A DNA stretch of 13,952 bases from an uncultured Gammaproteobacteria bacterium (GCA_903889815.1 CAISYX010000426.1:1-13952), one strand, 5' to 3'. Shown: positions 7,049 to 13,952, counted from the stretch's first letter. The notes: a model not told the origin generated them from the letters alone. Translations and numbers: made by a program.

Positions 7049-7077
7049 ATTATAGGCAAAGCCTCCAGGCTTGTCGT
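7049..7077 (-). promoter_or_regulatory. Sigma-70-type promoter of the MATE gene
   Basis: On the minus strand a perfect TATAAT -10 (7054-7049) lies 17 bases after the -35-like ACGACA (7077-7072, four of six matching TTGACA). The predicted start is near 7042, giving a leader of about 125 bases to ATG 6917. The 17-base spacer contains most of the palindrome at 7059-7072, so a regulator bound there would block RNA polymerase. Confidence 0.6.
7059..7072. repeat. Palindrome between divergent promoters, candidate operator
   Basis: AAGCCT and AGGCTT are perfect inverted 6-base arms around CC. The site lies between the divergent -10 boxes and within the MATE promoter spacer. No regulator gene is adjacent, so the binding protein is unknown. 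Confidence 0.4.
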
Positions 7078-7080
7078 GCA

Positions 7081-7086
7081 TATAAT
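7081..7086 (+). promoter_or_regulatory. -10 box of the Na+/Ca2+ antiporter gene (candidate)
   Basis: A perfect TATAAT on the plus strand, 26 bases from the oppositely oriented MATE -10 box. No acceptable -35 hexamer lies 16-18 bases upstream, so the promoter may be weak or need an activator. The predicted start near 7093 gives a leader of about 114 bases. Confidence 0.4.
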
Positions 7087-7206
7087 TCCGAGAAACGCTT
7101 TGCTTATGTATCTGCGCGGGATTAGCTTGCAGCAAGGTCAGCATCCAGCTGCGCCGCGGGTTTGCGGATCTGCATACTGCACACCCATGGATTCAGGTGA
7201 GAAAAA

Positions 7207-8307
7207 ATGAGCATCGTTCTATTTGTGCTGGGTTTGGTGTTTCTGGTGGTGGGTGCCGAAGCTCTTGTGAAGGGAGCTTCCCGAGTGGCCGCTGCTTTTC
7301 GGGTTTCGCCGCTCATCATCGGACTGACAGTCGTCGCCTTCGGCACCAGTGCTCCCGAATTGACGGTCAGCATCGAAGCTGCGCTGGCGGGTCAGGCCGA
7401 CATCGCCATCGGCAATGTCGTCGGCAGCAACATCTTCAATGTGTTGTTCATTCTCGGCGTCTCTGCACTGATTGTCCCACTCCTTGTGTCCGCACAATTG
7501 ATTCGCCTGGACGTCCCGCTGATGGTGGGGCTTTCCATCATTGTTTTCCTGATGGCCGCAGACGGCTCACTCAGCCGCCTGGATGGCGCAATTCTGGTGG
7601 CGGGCCTGGTGGCCTATGTGCTGTACCTGATCGTGCAGAGTCGCCGGGACAATACCGCAGCGGATGTTGCTGCCGCCGCACGAAGTATTCCGCAGGAGCC
7701 GACAGCTGCTGAGGGCAATCCAGGCTGGCTGCTCAATCTCGGGCTGATCCTGGGTGGCCTTGCCCTGTTGATTCTGGGCTCCCGATGGCTGGTGGATGCG
7801 GCCATCGCTTTCGCACATTACCTCGGAGTCAGTGACCTGGTCATCGGCCTGACCATCGTTGCGGCAGGAACTTCCATGCCGGAAGTCGTCACCTCGATTG
7901 TCGCCGCATTGCGGGGGGAAAGGGACATAGCCGTGGGCAATGTGGTGGGCAGCAATATATTCAACATCATGGGCGTCCTCGGCATCGCCAGTGCTGTGGC
8001 TCCCAATGGCATTGACGTGCCGGCAGCCGTGCTTGCGTTCGATTTCCCGATCATGATCGCCGTGGCATTTGCATGCGTTCCGATATTCTTCACCGGTGGG
8101 GTGATCGGGCGACTGGAGGGCGCGGTGTTTCTTGGCTATTACTTCTTCTACTCTCTATACCTCTACCTCGCCTCTGCCCGGCAGGATCTGCTGCTCGATT
8201 ACGACCACATCATGCTGTACTTTGTGATGCCGATCACCGCGCTGACCATCGCCAATTCCGTAGTGCAGGACATCCGGCGCCGGCGCACAGCCTTGCGCTC
8301 CGACTGA
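7207..8307 (+). CDS. Calcium/sodium antiporter, CaCA superfamily (YrbG-like)
   Basis: Inner-membrane cation exchanger related to E. coli YrbG and NCX_Mj, expected to move Ca2+ against Na+ or H+. The 366 residues contain both inverted alpha-repeats. The first has GTSAPE (46-51) and GNVVGSNIFN (69-78); the second has GTSMPE (221-226) and GNVVGSNIFN (244-253). The acidic and polar residues that bind cations are intact in both. A hydrophilic loop with Ala/Arg/Glu (146-172) separates the halves. Beyond the usual ~325 residues there is an extra C-terminal segment with another hydrophobic stretch (335-352) and a basic end (DIRRRR). The start is supported by AGGTGA at 7195-7200, 6 bases before ATG. 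It is divergent from the MATE gene, and its TGA abuts the ogt stop. Confidence 0.92.
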   Translation: MSIVLFVLGLVFLVVGAEALVKGASRVAAAFRVSPLIIGLTVVAFGTSAPELTVSIEAALAGQADIAIGNVVGSNIFNVLFILGVSALIVPLLVSAQLIRLDVPLMVGLSIIVFLMAADGSLSRLDGAILVAGLVAYVLYLIVQSRRDNTAADVAAAARSIPQEPTAAEGNPGWLLNLGLILGGLALLILGSRWLVDAAIAFAHYLGVSDLVIGLTIVAAGTSMPEVVTSIVAALRGERDIAVGNVVGSNIFNIMGVLGIASAVAPNGIDVPAAVLAFDFPIMIAVAFACVPIFFTGGVIGRLEGAVFLGYYFFYSLYLYLASARQDLLLDYDHIMLYFVMPITALTIANSVVQDIRRRRTALRSD

Positions 8308-8310
8308 TCA
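8305..8310. other. Shared TGATCA palindrome holding two convergent stop codons
   Basis: The antiporter ends in TGA at 8305-8307 and ogt ends, on the other strand, in TGA at 8310-8308. The two stops form TGATCA with no base between the genes. There is therefore no room for a terminator outside coding sequence, and each transcript must run into the other gene antisense. Confidence 0.9.
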
Positions 8311-8805
8311 CGACAGCAACCGGAAGGGCGCATGCCGCTGCTCCAGTCGCAGCAGTGCTGCCTTCGCCTCAAGCCCTCCTCCGAAACCGGTAAGCGTTCC
8401 AGTACTGCCGATGACGCGGTGACAGGGAATGACGATAGGCAAGGGATTGCGCCCATTGGCTGCACCAACTGCACGACTGGCCAGAGGCCTGCCGATCTGT
8501 TTCGCCACTTCACCATAACTGCGCGTCTCTCCATAGGGAATTGTTTGCAGTGCCTGCCAGACCTGCCGCTGAAACCCGGTTCCCTGCGGCGAAAGTGCCA
8601 GTTCGAAGCTGGTCAGTTCACCGCCGAAATAAGCCAGCAGCTGGCGCCTTGCTTCGGGAAAGGCGCTGTCATCCGGCCGCCACATATCCTGGTGACGCAT
8701 GCGTGACTTGCCTTCGGGAAAGCCGATGTAGCTGAGTTGTTCGCCATTCCCCGCCAACAGCAGATCACCGATTGGCGACGAAAAATACGTGTAGTGAATG
8801 GGCAT
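8308..8805 (-). CDS. ogt: Methylated-DNA-[protein]-cysteine S-methyltransferase (Ogt)
   Basis: Suicide DNA repair protein that takes alkyl groups from O6-alkylguanine and O4-alkylthymine onto its own cysteine. The 165 residues carry the active-site motif IPCHRV (126-131, acceptor Cys128). The helix-turn-helix segment RSYGEVAKQIGRPLASRAVG (95-114) includes the expected arginine finger Arg111 and is followed by GAANGRNP. FQRQVWQALQTIPYG (78-92) is also typical. AAGGAG (8817-8812) lies 6 bases before ATG 8805, within the 15-base gap after the Ada-AlkA stop, so both are probably one operon. The neighbour lacks an O6-methyltransferase domain, and this gene supplies it. Confidence 0.95.
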   Translation of the reverse strand: MPIHYTYFSSPIGDLLLAGNGEQLSYIGFPEGKSRMRHQDMWRPDDSAFPEARRQLLAYFGGELTSFELALSPQGTGFQRQVWQALQTIPYGETRSYGEVAKQIGRPLASRAVGAANGRNPLPIVIPCHRVIGSTGTLTGFGGGLEAKAALLRLEQRHAPFRLLS

Positions 8806-8820
8806 CGCTGTCTCCTTTTT

Positions 8821-10293
8821 TCAAAGCGTCTGTGAGTGTGCGTAGTGGCGCCATAGCAGCATGACGGCATAAGCGCGCCAGGGACGCCAGCGTTCGGCCA
8901 GCGCCAGCAGAGCCGCTGCGGTGAGTGTCTCGTCTGGCTTGGCGGCCGCGCGCAGCAGAATCAGATCAGAGTGTGGAAATGCATCGGCGTCATTGAGTGC
9001 CCGCAGCGCAATGTACTGTGCTGTCCACGGACCGATGCCGGGAATCTGTTGAATGCGGGCGACGAATGCAGACGTGTCCAGACTGCCATCGAAGCGCAGG
9101 TTCCCTTCCAGCACAGCGCGCGCCAGATGCTGAATCGCGGCAATGCGACGCGTGGTAATTCCCAGGCCAGACAGGGAAACCTGAGCGAGAATTCCCGGCT
9201 CAGGAAATACGCGGGTCAATGCTGGATTGCACACACTGCGATAGTCCCGCCCGTGCGCCGCTGCCAGCCTTGAAACAAGCGTGGTGGCGCCTTTGACAGA
9301 GACCTGCTGACCGATGACGGCACGAACGGCCACTTCGAAGCCGTCCCACGCTACGGGCACTCGAATACCAGGATGTGCCGCCACTGCCGCCTTCAACCGC
9401 GCATCTGCAGACAGGTGGACATCCACGTCTGAACTCACCGCTTTGAGATCAAACATCAGGTTGACGCGCTCGACGACCTGCGCAAGCGCGCGGATCTGCG
9501 AACCTTGCACCCGCAACAGCAGGTGGTGGGTGCCCTCGAGAAACCTCACCTCGAACTCTGTCGCCTCGCCATTGAGCAAGATCGTTCTGGAATAGGAATC
9601 CTGCGTGACATGTTCCACCCCCGGAATCGCCCGAAGCCGAAGATAGTCGAGCATGGCACGCCAGTTGAAAGGCGGCCGGTAGTTCAAGCGCAGCACGATG
9701 TCACTGAATACTGATTGTGCGTCAGATACTGGATCCGTCCCCTTGCGCAGTGCGCTGGGGGCGCGACCATAAACCTGCTGGAAAATGGCATTGAAGCGGC
9801 GGACACTGCTGAAGCCTGCTGCAAAACAGATGCTGGCCATCGGCAGGCGCGTTTCGTCAATCAGCTTCTTGGCGAAGTGCAGACGTTGGGTGTTGGCAAC
9901 CGCCAGCACGGACACGCCAAGATGCTGCCGAAACAAGCGGGAAAGCTGGCGCGCTCCGATGTTCAGTGCTGCCGCCAGTGCGGGCACTCCGCCGTCGTCC
10001 AGCGTGCCACGGGCGATCAGTTGCAAAGCCCGCGACACAGTATGCGAACTGCCGATCCATGCGGGGGTCCCGGGGGCAGACTCGGGGCGACACCGCAGGC
10101 AGGGCCGGAACCCGGCTTCCGCCGCGGCAGCTGCGCTCGCATAAAGCCGGATGTTCTCCTTGCGGGGGATGCGGACAGGACAGATCGGGCGACAGTAGAT
10201 GCCAGTGCTCAGCACGCCTATGTAGACCCTGCCGTCGAAGTGCGGATCACGGGCTTGCCGAGCCTGTTCGAATTCGTCTGGTTGCCACTGCAC
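8821..10293 (-). CDS. alkA: Ada-AlkA fusion: alkylation sensor/AraC regulator plus 3-methyladenine glycosylase
   Basis: Adaptive-response protein of 490 residues. The Ada N-terminal zinc domain (about 10-75) has GIYCRPIC (31-38) and GFRPCLRC (61-68). Cys34, Cys38, Cys65 and Cys68 match E. coli Ada Cys38, 42, 69 and 72, with Cys34 as the methylphosphotriester acceptor. An AraC-type DNA-binding domain follows (about 83-183). Residues 195-310 are the AlkA N-terminal fold. The helix-hairpin-helix glycosylase core includes QIPGIGPWTAQYIALR (416-431), with catalytic Asp443 in PHSD. It should sense DNA methylation, activate repair genes and excise 3-methyladenine. The start is GTG 10293 with AGGAGA (10309-10304) 10 bases before it. 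The in-frame ATG 10407 lies inside a terminator hairpin and precedes residues unlike Ada. The same domain order followed by ogt is known in Mycobacterium tuberculosis. Confidence 0.92.
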   Translation of the reverse strand: MQWQPDEFEQARQARDPHFDGRVYIGVLSTGIYCRPICPVRIPRKENIRLYASAAAAAEAGFRPCLRCRPESAPGTPAWIGSSHTVSRALQLIARGTLDDGGVPALAAALNIGARQLSRLFRQHLGVSVLAVANTQRLHFAKKLIDETRLPMASICFAAGFSSVRRFNAIFQQVYGRAPSALRKGTDPVSDAQSVFSDIVLRLNYRPPFNWRAMLDYLRLRAIPGVEHVTQDSYSRTILLNGEATEFEVRFLEGTHHLLLRVQGSQIRALAQVVERVNLMFDLKAVSSDVDVHLSADARLKAAVAAHPGIRVPVAWDGFEVAVRAVIGQQVSVKGATTLVSRLAAAHGRDYRSVCNPALTRVFPEPGILAQVSLSGLGITTRRIAAIQHLARAVLEGNLRFDGSLDTSAFVARIQQIPGIGPWTAQYIALRALNDADAFPHSDLILLRAAAKPDETLTAAALLALAERWRPWRAYAVMLLWRHYAHSQTL

Positions 10294-10303
10294 GAAACGG
10301 CGC

Positions 10304-10309
10304 TCTCCT
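10304..10309 (-). promoter_or_regulatory. Ribosome binding site deciding the GTG start of Ada-AlkA
   Basis: AGGAGA on the minus strand, 10 bases before GTG 10293. It supports that start over the upstream ATG at 10407, which has none and lies in the terminator loop. Confidence 0.7.
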
Positions 10310-10381
10310 GACCGGATTGGGGATTGAAGCGCAAAGTAGCACAGTCGCAGCACCCCGTACTGGCCGTTTTCGGACGTCAAT

Positions 10382-10419
10382 AAAAAATGGGCGCTGCCTC
10401 GCGGCAACGCCCATTTTTT
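10382..10419. terminator. Bidirectional intrinsic terminator
   Basis: AAAAAATGGGCG (10382-10393) is perfectly complementary to CGCCCATTTTTT (10408-10419). Inside, TGCC (10395-10398) pairs with GGCA (10403-10406) around a TCGC tetraloop, with one C/A mismatch between the stems. The stem is followed by six T on either strand. It lies 38 bases after the alcohol dehydrogenase stop and ends that transcript before Ada-AlkA. Confidence 0.93.
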
Positions 10420-10457
10420 GTCAGCGACTCGTTGGGACGGCCGCTACTGAGAAGGGC

Positions 10458-12635
10458 TCAGCGCCCCTGTGCTTCCAGCGCGATATGCGCCTGGGCAATG
10501 ACGTACTGACGAATTGCGTCTGCATCCGCGTCTTCCAGAGAGCTGTCGAATGACACCATGCCACCACTGGTCAGCTCGCCGTCTATCACCACGGCTTCGA
10601 ATGCCTCCAGAGTCTGGATGCGCGGGCTGTAGCGCAGGTCCGGGAACGTCCCGACGCTGGCGCTGACCGCTGCCGGGCCATGACACACGCTGCACAGACG
10701 GGCATAGACCTGCTCACCATGTGCCAGGGTTTCACTGACGGCGGTCAGCGGGGGCGGGTTCAATTCACCCACAGCAGTGATCTCCGCAGGAAGTTCCGCC
10801 GGCAACTGAGCCGTACCACCGGCCTTGAAGACCAGGATGCGGGAGTTGTTGTTGGACGCACGCGTCGTGGACCCAATGGCACCGGCACCGACCGTCGGCA
10901 GCGAACGCCCGCCGGAGAGCACGGCAACATGCTGCACGCCGTCCACCAGGAACGTAATCGGTGCGGCGACTGTCATCGCCTGCGTCAATCCAGCCCAGAG
11001 ACGCTCGCCCGTCTCGTCACGGTATGCCACGAATTCGCCGGCGGCGTTGCCTTGGAATACCAGTCCGCCTGCCGTACTGAGCACGCCTGCTGCGTCAGAC
11101 GGTTCCAGCTGCGGTACGCGCCAGGCTTCGCGCTGAGATACCGGGTCCCAGGCCAGCAGATAGGACTGTCTTGTCGGTGCTGCAGCACCGGCTGCACTGA
11201 TGAGAGCAGCACCCGCCGCAAAGTCAGTACCGGTATTCCAGCCACGCTCTGACGTGATGTACTCCGTCTCTGCCGTGTAGCCCATGATGTTCTCGCGGGC
11301 TGCCAGATACACAAGCTTGGTTCGCTGACTAAACGACATCGGGTGCCAGTTGTGGCCACCCAGCGCGCTGGGCTGCACGATCAGGGGTACGCCGGTTTCG
11401 TTGTAGCGCGCTTCTGGAATTTCGACGGGGCGATCCGTTTCCAGATCGATGTGGGTCGCCCAGCTGGTCGGGACGAATTTCTCGGCCGTGATCAACTGGC
11501 CGGTTGCCGCATCCAGCACGTAGAAGAAGCCATTCTTTGGCGCCTGCATCACCACGCGACGCTCAGCGCCGTCGATGGTCAGATCCGCCACGATGATGTG
11601 CTGCGTCGCGGTGTAGTCCCAGGTCTCGCCCGGCGTTGTCTGGTAATGCCAGCGGTAGGTGCCATCATCGGGATTGATGGCCATGATGGAGGTCAGGAAC
11701 AGGTTGTCGCCGCCGCCGGGGCTGCGCAGACTCTGGTTCCAGGGTGAGCCGTTGCCCACGCCGATGTACAGCAGGTTGAGATCCGCGTCATAGGCCATGG
11801 AATCCCACACGGTGCCGCCACCGCCCAGTCTCCACCACTCGCCGTTCCAGGTCTCCGCGGCTGTGGCCAGCTCGGGCTGCTCGAAGCCGTCGGCAGGATT
11901 GCCCGGGACTGTGAAATAGCGCCAGTTCTGCTCGCCGGTGTTGGCGTCATACGCCGTGATGTAGCCACGTACGCCATATTCCGCGCCGCCGTTGCCGATG
12001 ATGACCTGGCCTTTGACGATGCGGGGGGCGCCGGTGATGGTGTAGGGCTTGGTCTGATCAACGGTGACGACACTCCACAGCACTTCACCGGTCACTGAAT
12101 CCAGCGCGATCAGGCGGCCGTCGATGGTGCCGACGAAGACCTTGCCATCCCAGACGGCAACCCCGCGGTTCACGACGTCACAGCAGGCATCGACGCCCTT
12201 GGCCGGATCCACTTCCGGATTGTAGGCCCACAACGCCTCGCCGGTACGCACGTCATAGGCCTTCACGTGACTCCAGGCGGTGCTTACATACATGGCGCCA
12301 TCGACCACGATCGGCGTGGCTTCCTGACCGCGGCTGGTGTCGATGTCCGCAAACCAGGCCAGCCCCAGCTGGTTGACGTTTTCGGTCGTGATCTGATCGA
12401 GGGGGCTGAAGCGCTGTTCGCCGTAATCGCGGCCATTGCTCATCCAGTTGCCGGGCTCGCTGTCGGCAGCGACCAGACGTGCCGTATTGACTGCGGCCGC
12501 GTAAGGGGCTGCCGCCGGCTGCGTTGCAGCAGGGGCGGTGGAGGCAGCGGGCGCCGTGTTTTCCGTGGCAGGGCTGCAGGCCGCTACCAGCAGCGCAGCC
12601 GACATCAGCGCTGACAAACTCACAATTCTCGACAT
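10458..12635 (-). CDS. Lipoprotein quinohemoprotein alcohol dehydrogenase (PQQ propeller plus cytochrome c)
   Basis: Oxidises alcohols outside the cytoplasm with pyrroloquinoline quinone and passes electrons to its own heme c. The 725 residues begin with a lipoprotein signal peptide (hydrophobic 4-19, lipobox VAAC, Cys20). Ser follows the Cys, which favours outer-membrane sorting. An Ala/Pro/Thr-rich linker (about 25-50) leads to an eight-bladed propeller. It shows the vicinal disulfide DACCD (Cys151-Cys152), Ca2+ ligands Glu219 in GGAEYG and Asn295 in GNGSPWN, and catalytic Asp340 in WDYTATQ. Thr342, where lanthanide enzymes have Asp, indicates a Ca2+ type. The C-terminal cytochrome domain has CSVCH (648-652) and probable axial Met693 in GGMVSF. 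ATG 12635 opens the signal peptide. The open frame continues to 13370, but that part overlaps ilvD and is not coding. No pqq synthesis gene is nearby. Substrate unknown. Confidence 0.93.
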   Translation of the reverse strand: MSRIVSLSALMSAALLVAACSPATENTAPAASTAPAATQPAAAPYAAAVNTARLVAADSEPGNWMSNGRDYGEQRFSPLDQITTENVNQLGLAWFADIDTSRGQEATPIVVDGAMYVSTAWSHVKAYDVRTGEALWAYNPEVDPAKGVDACCDVVNRGVAVWDGKVFVGTIDGRLIALDSVTGEVLWSVVTVDQTKPYTITGAPRIVKGQVIIGNGGAEYGVRGYITAYDANTGEQNWRYFTVPGNPADGFEQPELATAAETWNGEWWRLGGGGTVWDSMAYDADLNLLYIGVGNGSPWNQSLRSPGGGDNLFLTSIMAINPDDGTYRWHYQTTPGETWDYTATQHIIVADLTIDGAERRVVMQAPKNGFFYVLDAATGQLITAEKFVPTSWATHIDLETDRPVEIPEARYNETGVPLIVQPSALGGHNWHPMSFSQRTKLVYLAARENIMGYTAETEYITSERGWNTGTDFAAGAALISAAGAAAPTRQSYLLAWDPVSQREAWRVPQLEPSDAAGVLSTAGGLVFQGNAAGEFVAYRDETGERLWAGLTQAMTVAAPITFLVDGVQHVAVLSGGRSLPTVGAGAIGSTTRASNNNSRILVFKAGGTAQLPAELPAEITAVGELNPPPLTAVSETLAHGEQVYARLCSVCHGPAAVSASVGTFPDLRYSPRIQTLEAFEAVVIDGELTSGGMVSFDSSLEDADADAIRQYVIAQAHIALEAQGR

Positions 12636-12716
12636 AGTAGAAATTACCCTTGTTTTTTGTTTGAGCAGAATCCGGTCCCTGACCAATGCGTCTCCACCGC
12701 TCCATCGCGCGGGGCC

Positions 12717-12739
12717 AGTATACACACCCTCCCCTGTGT
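12717..12739 (-). promoter_or_regulatory. -10 box and adjoining palindrome upstream of the alcohol dehydrogenase
   Basis: The minus strand reads TATACT (12722-12717), five of six matching the -10 consensus, about 80 bases before ATG 12635. Directly upstream, ACACA and TGTGT (12722-12726 and 12735-12739 in plus coordinates) form a palindrome with an 8-base spacer. It sits where the gap between -10 and -35 would be. No good -35 is seen. The palindrome is a candidate operator or activator site; its protein is unknown. Confidence 0.4.
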
Positions 12740-12789
12740 TTAGCGACCCGCGGCTGGCTTTCTTGTAGCCCGCCCAAGGCGCTCTGGTG

Positions 12790-12795
12790 TATAGT
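12790..12795 (+). promoter_or_regulatory. Candidate -10 box of ilvD
   Basis: TATAGT, five of six matching consensus, 50 bases before the ilvD ATG. The only -35-like hexamer, TTGTAG at 12763-12768, is 21 bases away, which is too far. I saw no leader peptide rich in Ile, Val or Leu codons and no attenuator between it and the gene. Weak call. Confidence 0.3.
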
Positions 12796-12845
12796 GCCAG
12801 GCCAGTTTCCTTCAGCAATTCAAGACCCTGTACGAGTGAGCCACG

Positions 12846-13952
12846 ATGAGCGACAAAACCAGTGACAAGAGCACCCGCAAGTATTCCAGCCAGGTAGTGG
12901 ACGGCGTTGAACACGCACCCAGCCGCGCCATGTTGCGCGCCGTGGGTTTCGGGGACGAGGACTTCAAGCGTCCGCAAATTGGCATTGCGTCTACCTGGAG
13001 CATGGTGACTCCCTGCAACATGCACATCAACAAGCTGGCTGAAGAGGTCAACCGTGGCGTGGATGCCGCACAGGGCAAGGGCATCATCTACGGCACCATC
13101 ACGGTCTCCGATGGCATTTCCATGGGCACCGAGGGCATGAAGTACTCGCTGGTGTCGCGCGAAGTGATCGCCGATTCCATCGAAGCCGTGTCCGGCTGCA
13201 TGGGCCATGACGCCGTCATCGCCATCGGCGGCTGCGACAAGAACATGCCGGGGTGCATCATGGCCATGGCGCGGCTGAACCGCCCTTCCATCTTTATTTA
13301 TGGTGGCACCATCCAGCCGGGCAAGAATCACACTGACATCATTTCCGTGTTCGAAGCGGTGGGCGGACACGCCAATGGCCGCGTGTCTGACATCGAGCTG
13401 AAGCAGATCGAGGAAACGGCGATCCCCGGGCCGGGTTCATGCGGTGGCATGTACACCGCGAATACCATGGCGTCCGCCATCGAAGCTCTCGGCATGAGTC
13501 TGCCCAACAGCTCGGCCCAGGACGCGATCTCCGCGGAGAAAGTCGATGACTGCCTGCGCGCGGGCGAAGCCGTCATGGAATTGCTGCGTCGGGACATCAA
13601 ACCCTCCGACATTATGACCCTTGAAGCCTTCGAGAATGCCATCAAGGTGGTGATTGCACTGGGTGGCTCGACCAACGCCGTACTGCACCTGCTGGCCATT
13701 GCACACACTGTGGGCGTCCCACTGACGCTGGACGACTTCACCCGCCTGGGCAAGGACACCCCGCTGCTGGCAGACCTGCGCCCGAGCGGTCGCTTCCTGA
13801 TGTCAGAGCTGATCAAGATTGGCGGTATCCAGCCCTTGATGAAGATGATGCTGGACCGCGGCATGCTCCACGGCAACTGCATGACGGTTACCGGCAAGAC
13901 GCTGGCCGAGAACCTGAAAAACGTGAAGCCTTATCCGGCCGGCCAGGAAATC
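12846..13952 (+). CDS. ilvD: Dihydroxy-acid dehydratase IlvD (3' partial)
   Basis: Dehydrates 2,3-dihydroxy-isovalerate and the related methylvalerate to 2-oxo acids in valine, isoleucine and leucine synthesis. The cytoplasmic enzyme carries an Fe-S cluster and Mg2+. 369 codons are read without a stop and the frame runs off the right edge; the family is about 560-620 residues. The three expected cluster cysteines are Cys57 (VTPCNMH), Cys130 (GGCDKNMPG, 128-136) and Cys199 (GSCGGMYTANTMA). VSDGISMGTEGM (87-98) and ALGGSTNAVLHL (271-282) are also conserved. The GCDKNMPG form, with Lys131 as the expected Mg2+-binding carbamylated lysine, resembles the plant-type [2Fe-2S] group rather than the E. 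coli [4Fe-4S] enzyme, whose sequence differs there as I recall it. ATG 12846 begins a typical short polar N-terminus. It is transcribed divergently from the alcohol dehydrogenase, 210 bases apart. Confidence 0.95.
   Translation, partial: MSDKTSDKSTRKYSSQVVDGVEHAPSRAMLRAVGFGDEDFKRPQIGIASTWSMVTPCNMHINKLAEEVNRGVDAAQGKGIIYGTITVSDGISMGTEGMKYSLVSREVIADSIEAVSGCMGHDAVIAIGGCDKNMPGCIMAMARLNRPSIFIYGGTIQPGKNHTDIISVFEAVGGHANGRVSDIELKQIEETAIPGPGSCGGMYTANTMASAIEALGMSLPNSSAQDAISAEKVDDCLRAGEAVMELLRRDIKPSDIMTLEAFENAIKVVIALGGSTNAVLHLLAIAHTVGVPLTLDDFTRLGKDTPLLADLRPSGRFLMSELIKIGGIQPLMKMMLDRGMLHGNCMTVTGKTLAENLKNVKPYPAGQEI

Noticed and set aside
10326..10333. GAAGCGCA, one mismatch from the E. coli Ada box AAAGCGCA
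   Set aside because: It is on the strand opposite to the gene, it is an 8-base motif that occurs by chance, and Ada boxes differ between lineages.
12636..13370. N-terminal extension of the alcohol dehydrogenase frame by 245 codons
   Set aside because: It is antisense to ilvD, and the lipoprotein signal peptide starts at 12635.
1..13952. CRISPR array, transposon, phage, toxin-antitoxin or defence genes
   Set aside because: No regularly spaced repeats, terminal repeats, transposase or integrase motifs, or small paired ORFs with such features were seen.

Overview
This GC-rich window (roughly 60% G+C by eye) looks like chromosomal DNA of an aerobic gammaproteobacterium. The evidence is the gene set pilU, mtfA, rsuA and rsmC plus tightly packed operons. 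I cannot name the genus; a marine or environmental lineage would fit, but that is a guess. There are no tRNA or rRNA genes, no CRISPR array, and no transposase, integrase or phage gene. Twelve protein genes account for nearly all of the sequence. The first (pilU) and last (ilvD) run off the window edges.

Layout. (1) Bases 1-3608, plus strand: a four-gene run, pilU, mtfA, rsuA, rsmC, with gaps of 12 and 4 bases and one 4-base ATGA overlap. It holds a type IV pilus retraction ATPase, an M90 metallopeptidase with a membrane anchor, and two 16S rRNA modification enzymes. (2) 3609-4363, plus: a family I inorganic pyrophosphatase of an unusual, Chlamydia-like subtype behind a recognisable extended -10 promoter. 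(3) 4377-6917, minus: an XdhC/CoxI-family protein and, upstream of it, a MATE efflux pump. (4) 6918-7206: a 289-base divergent regulatory region with back-to-back -10 boxes around a palindrome. (5) 7207-8307, plus: a CaCA-type Na+/Ca2+ antiporter whose stop codon abuts that of the convergent ogt gene. (6) 8308-10293, minus: an adaptive-response unit. An Ada-AlkA fusion (methylation sensor, AraC-type regulator and 3-methyladenine glycosylase) is followed 15 bases later by ogt (O6-alkylguanine methyltransferase). (7) 10382-10419: a near-perfect bidirectional terminator. (8) 10458-12635, minus: a lipoprotein quinohemoprotein alcohol dehydrogenase (PQQ propeller plus cytochrome c). (9) 12846-13952, plus: the first 369 codons of ilvD, in branched-chain amino acid synthesis.

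The clearest functional unit is region 6: the two genes together carry all the activities of E. coli Ada plus AlkA. The other neighbours appear unrelated in function. I found no convincing undescribed multigene system. The points most worth checking are regulatory: the divergent MATE/antiporter promoter with its palindrome and 6-codon leader ORF, the palindrome in the alcohol dehydrogenase promoter, and possible stop-codon coupling of pilU to mtfA. The subtype of the pyrophosphatase and the lone XdhC gene also merit a look.
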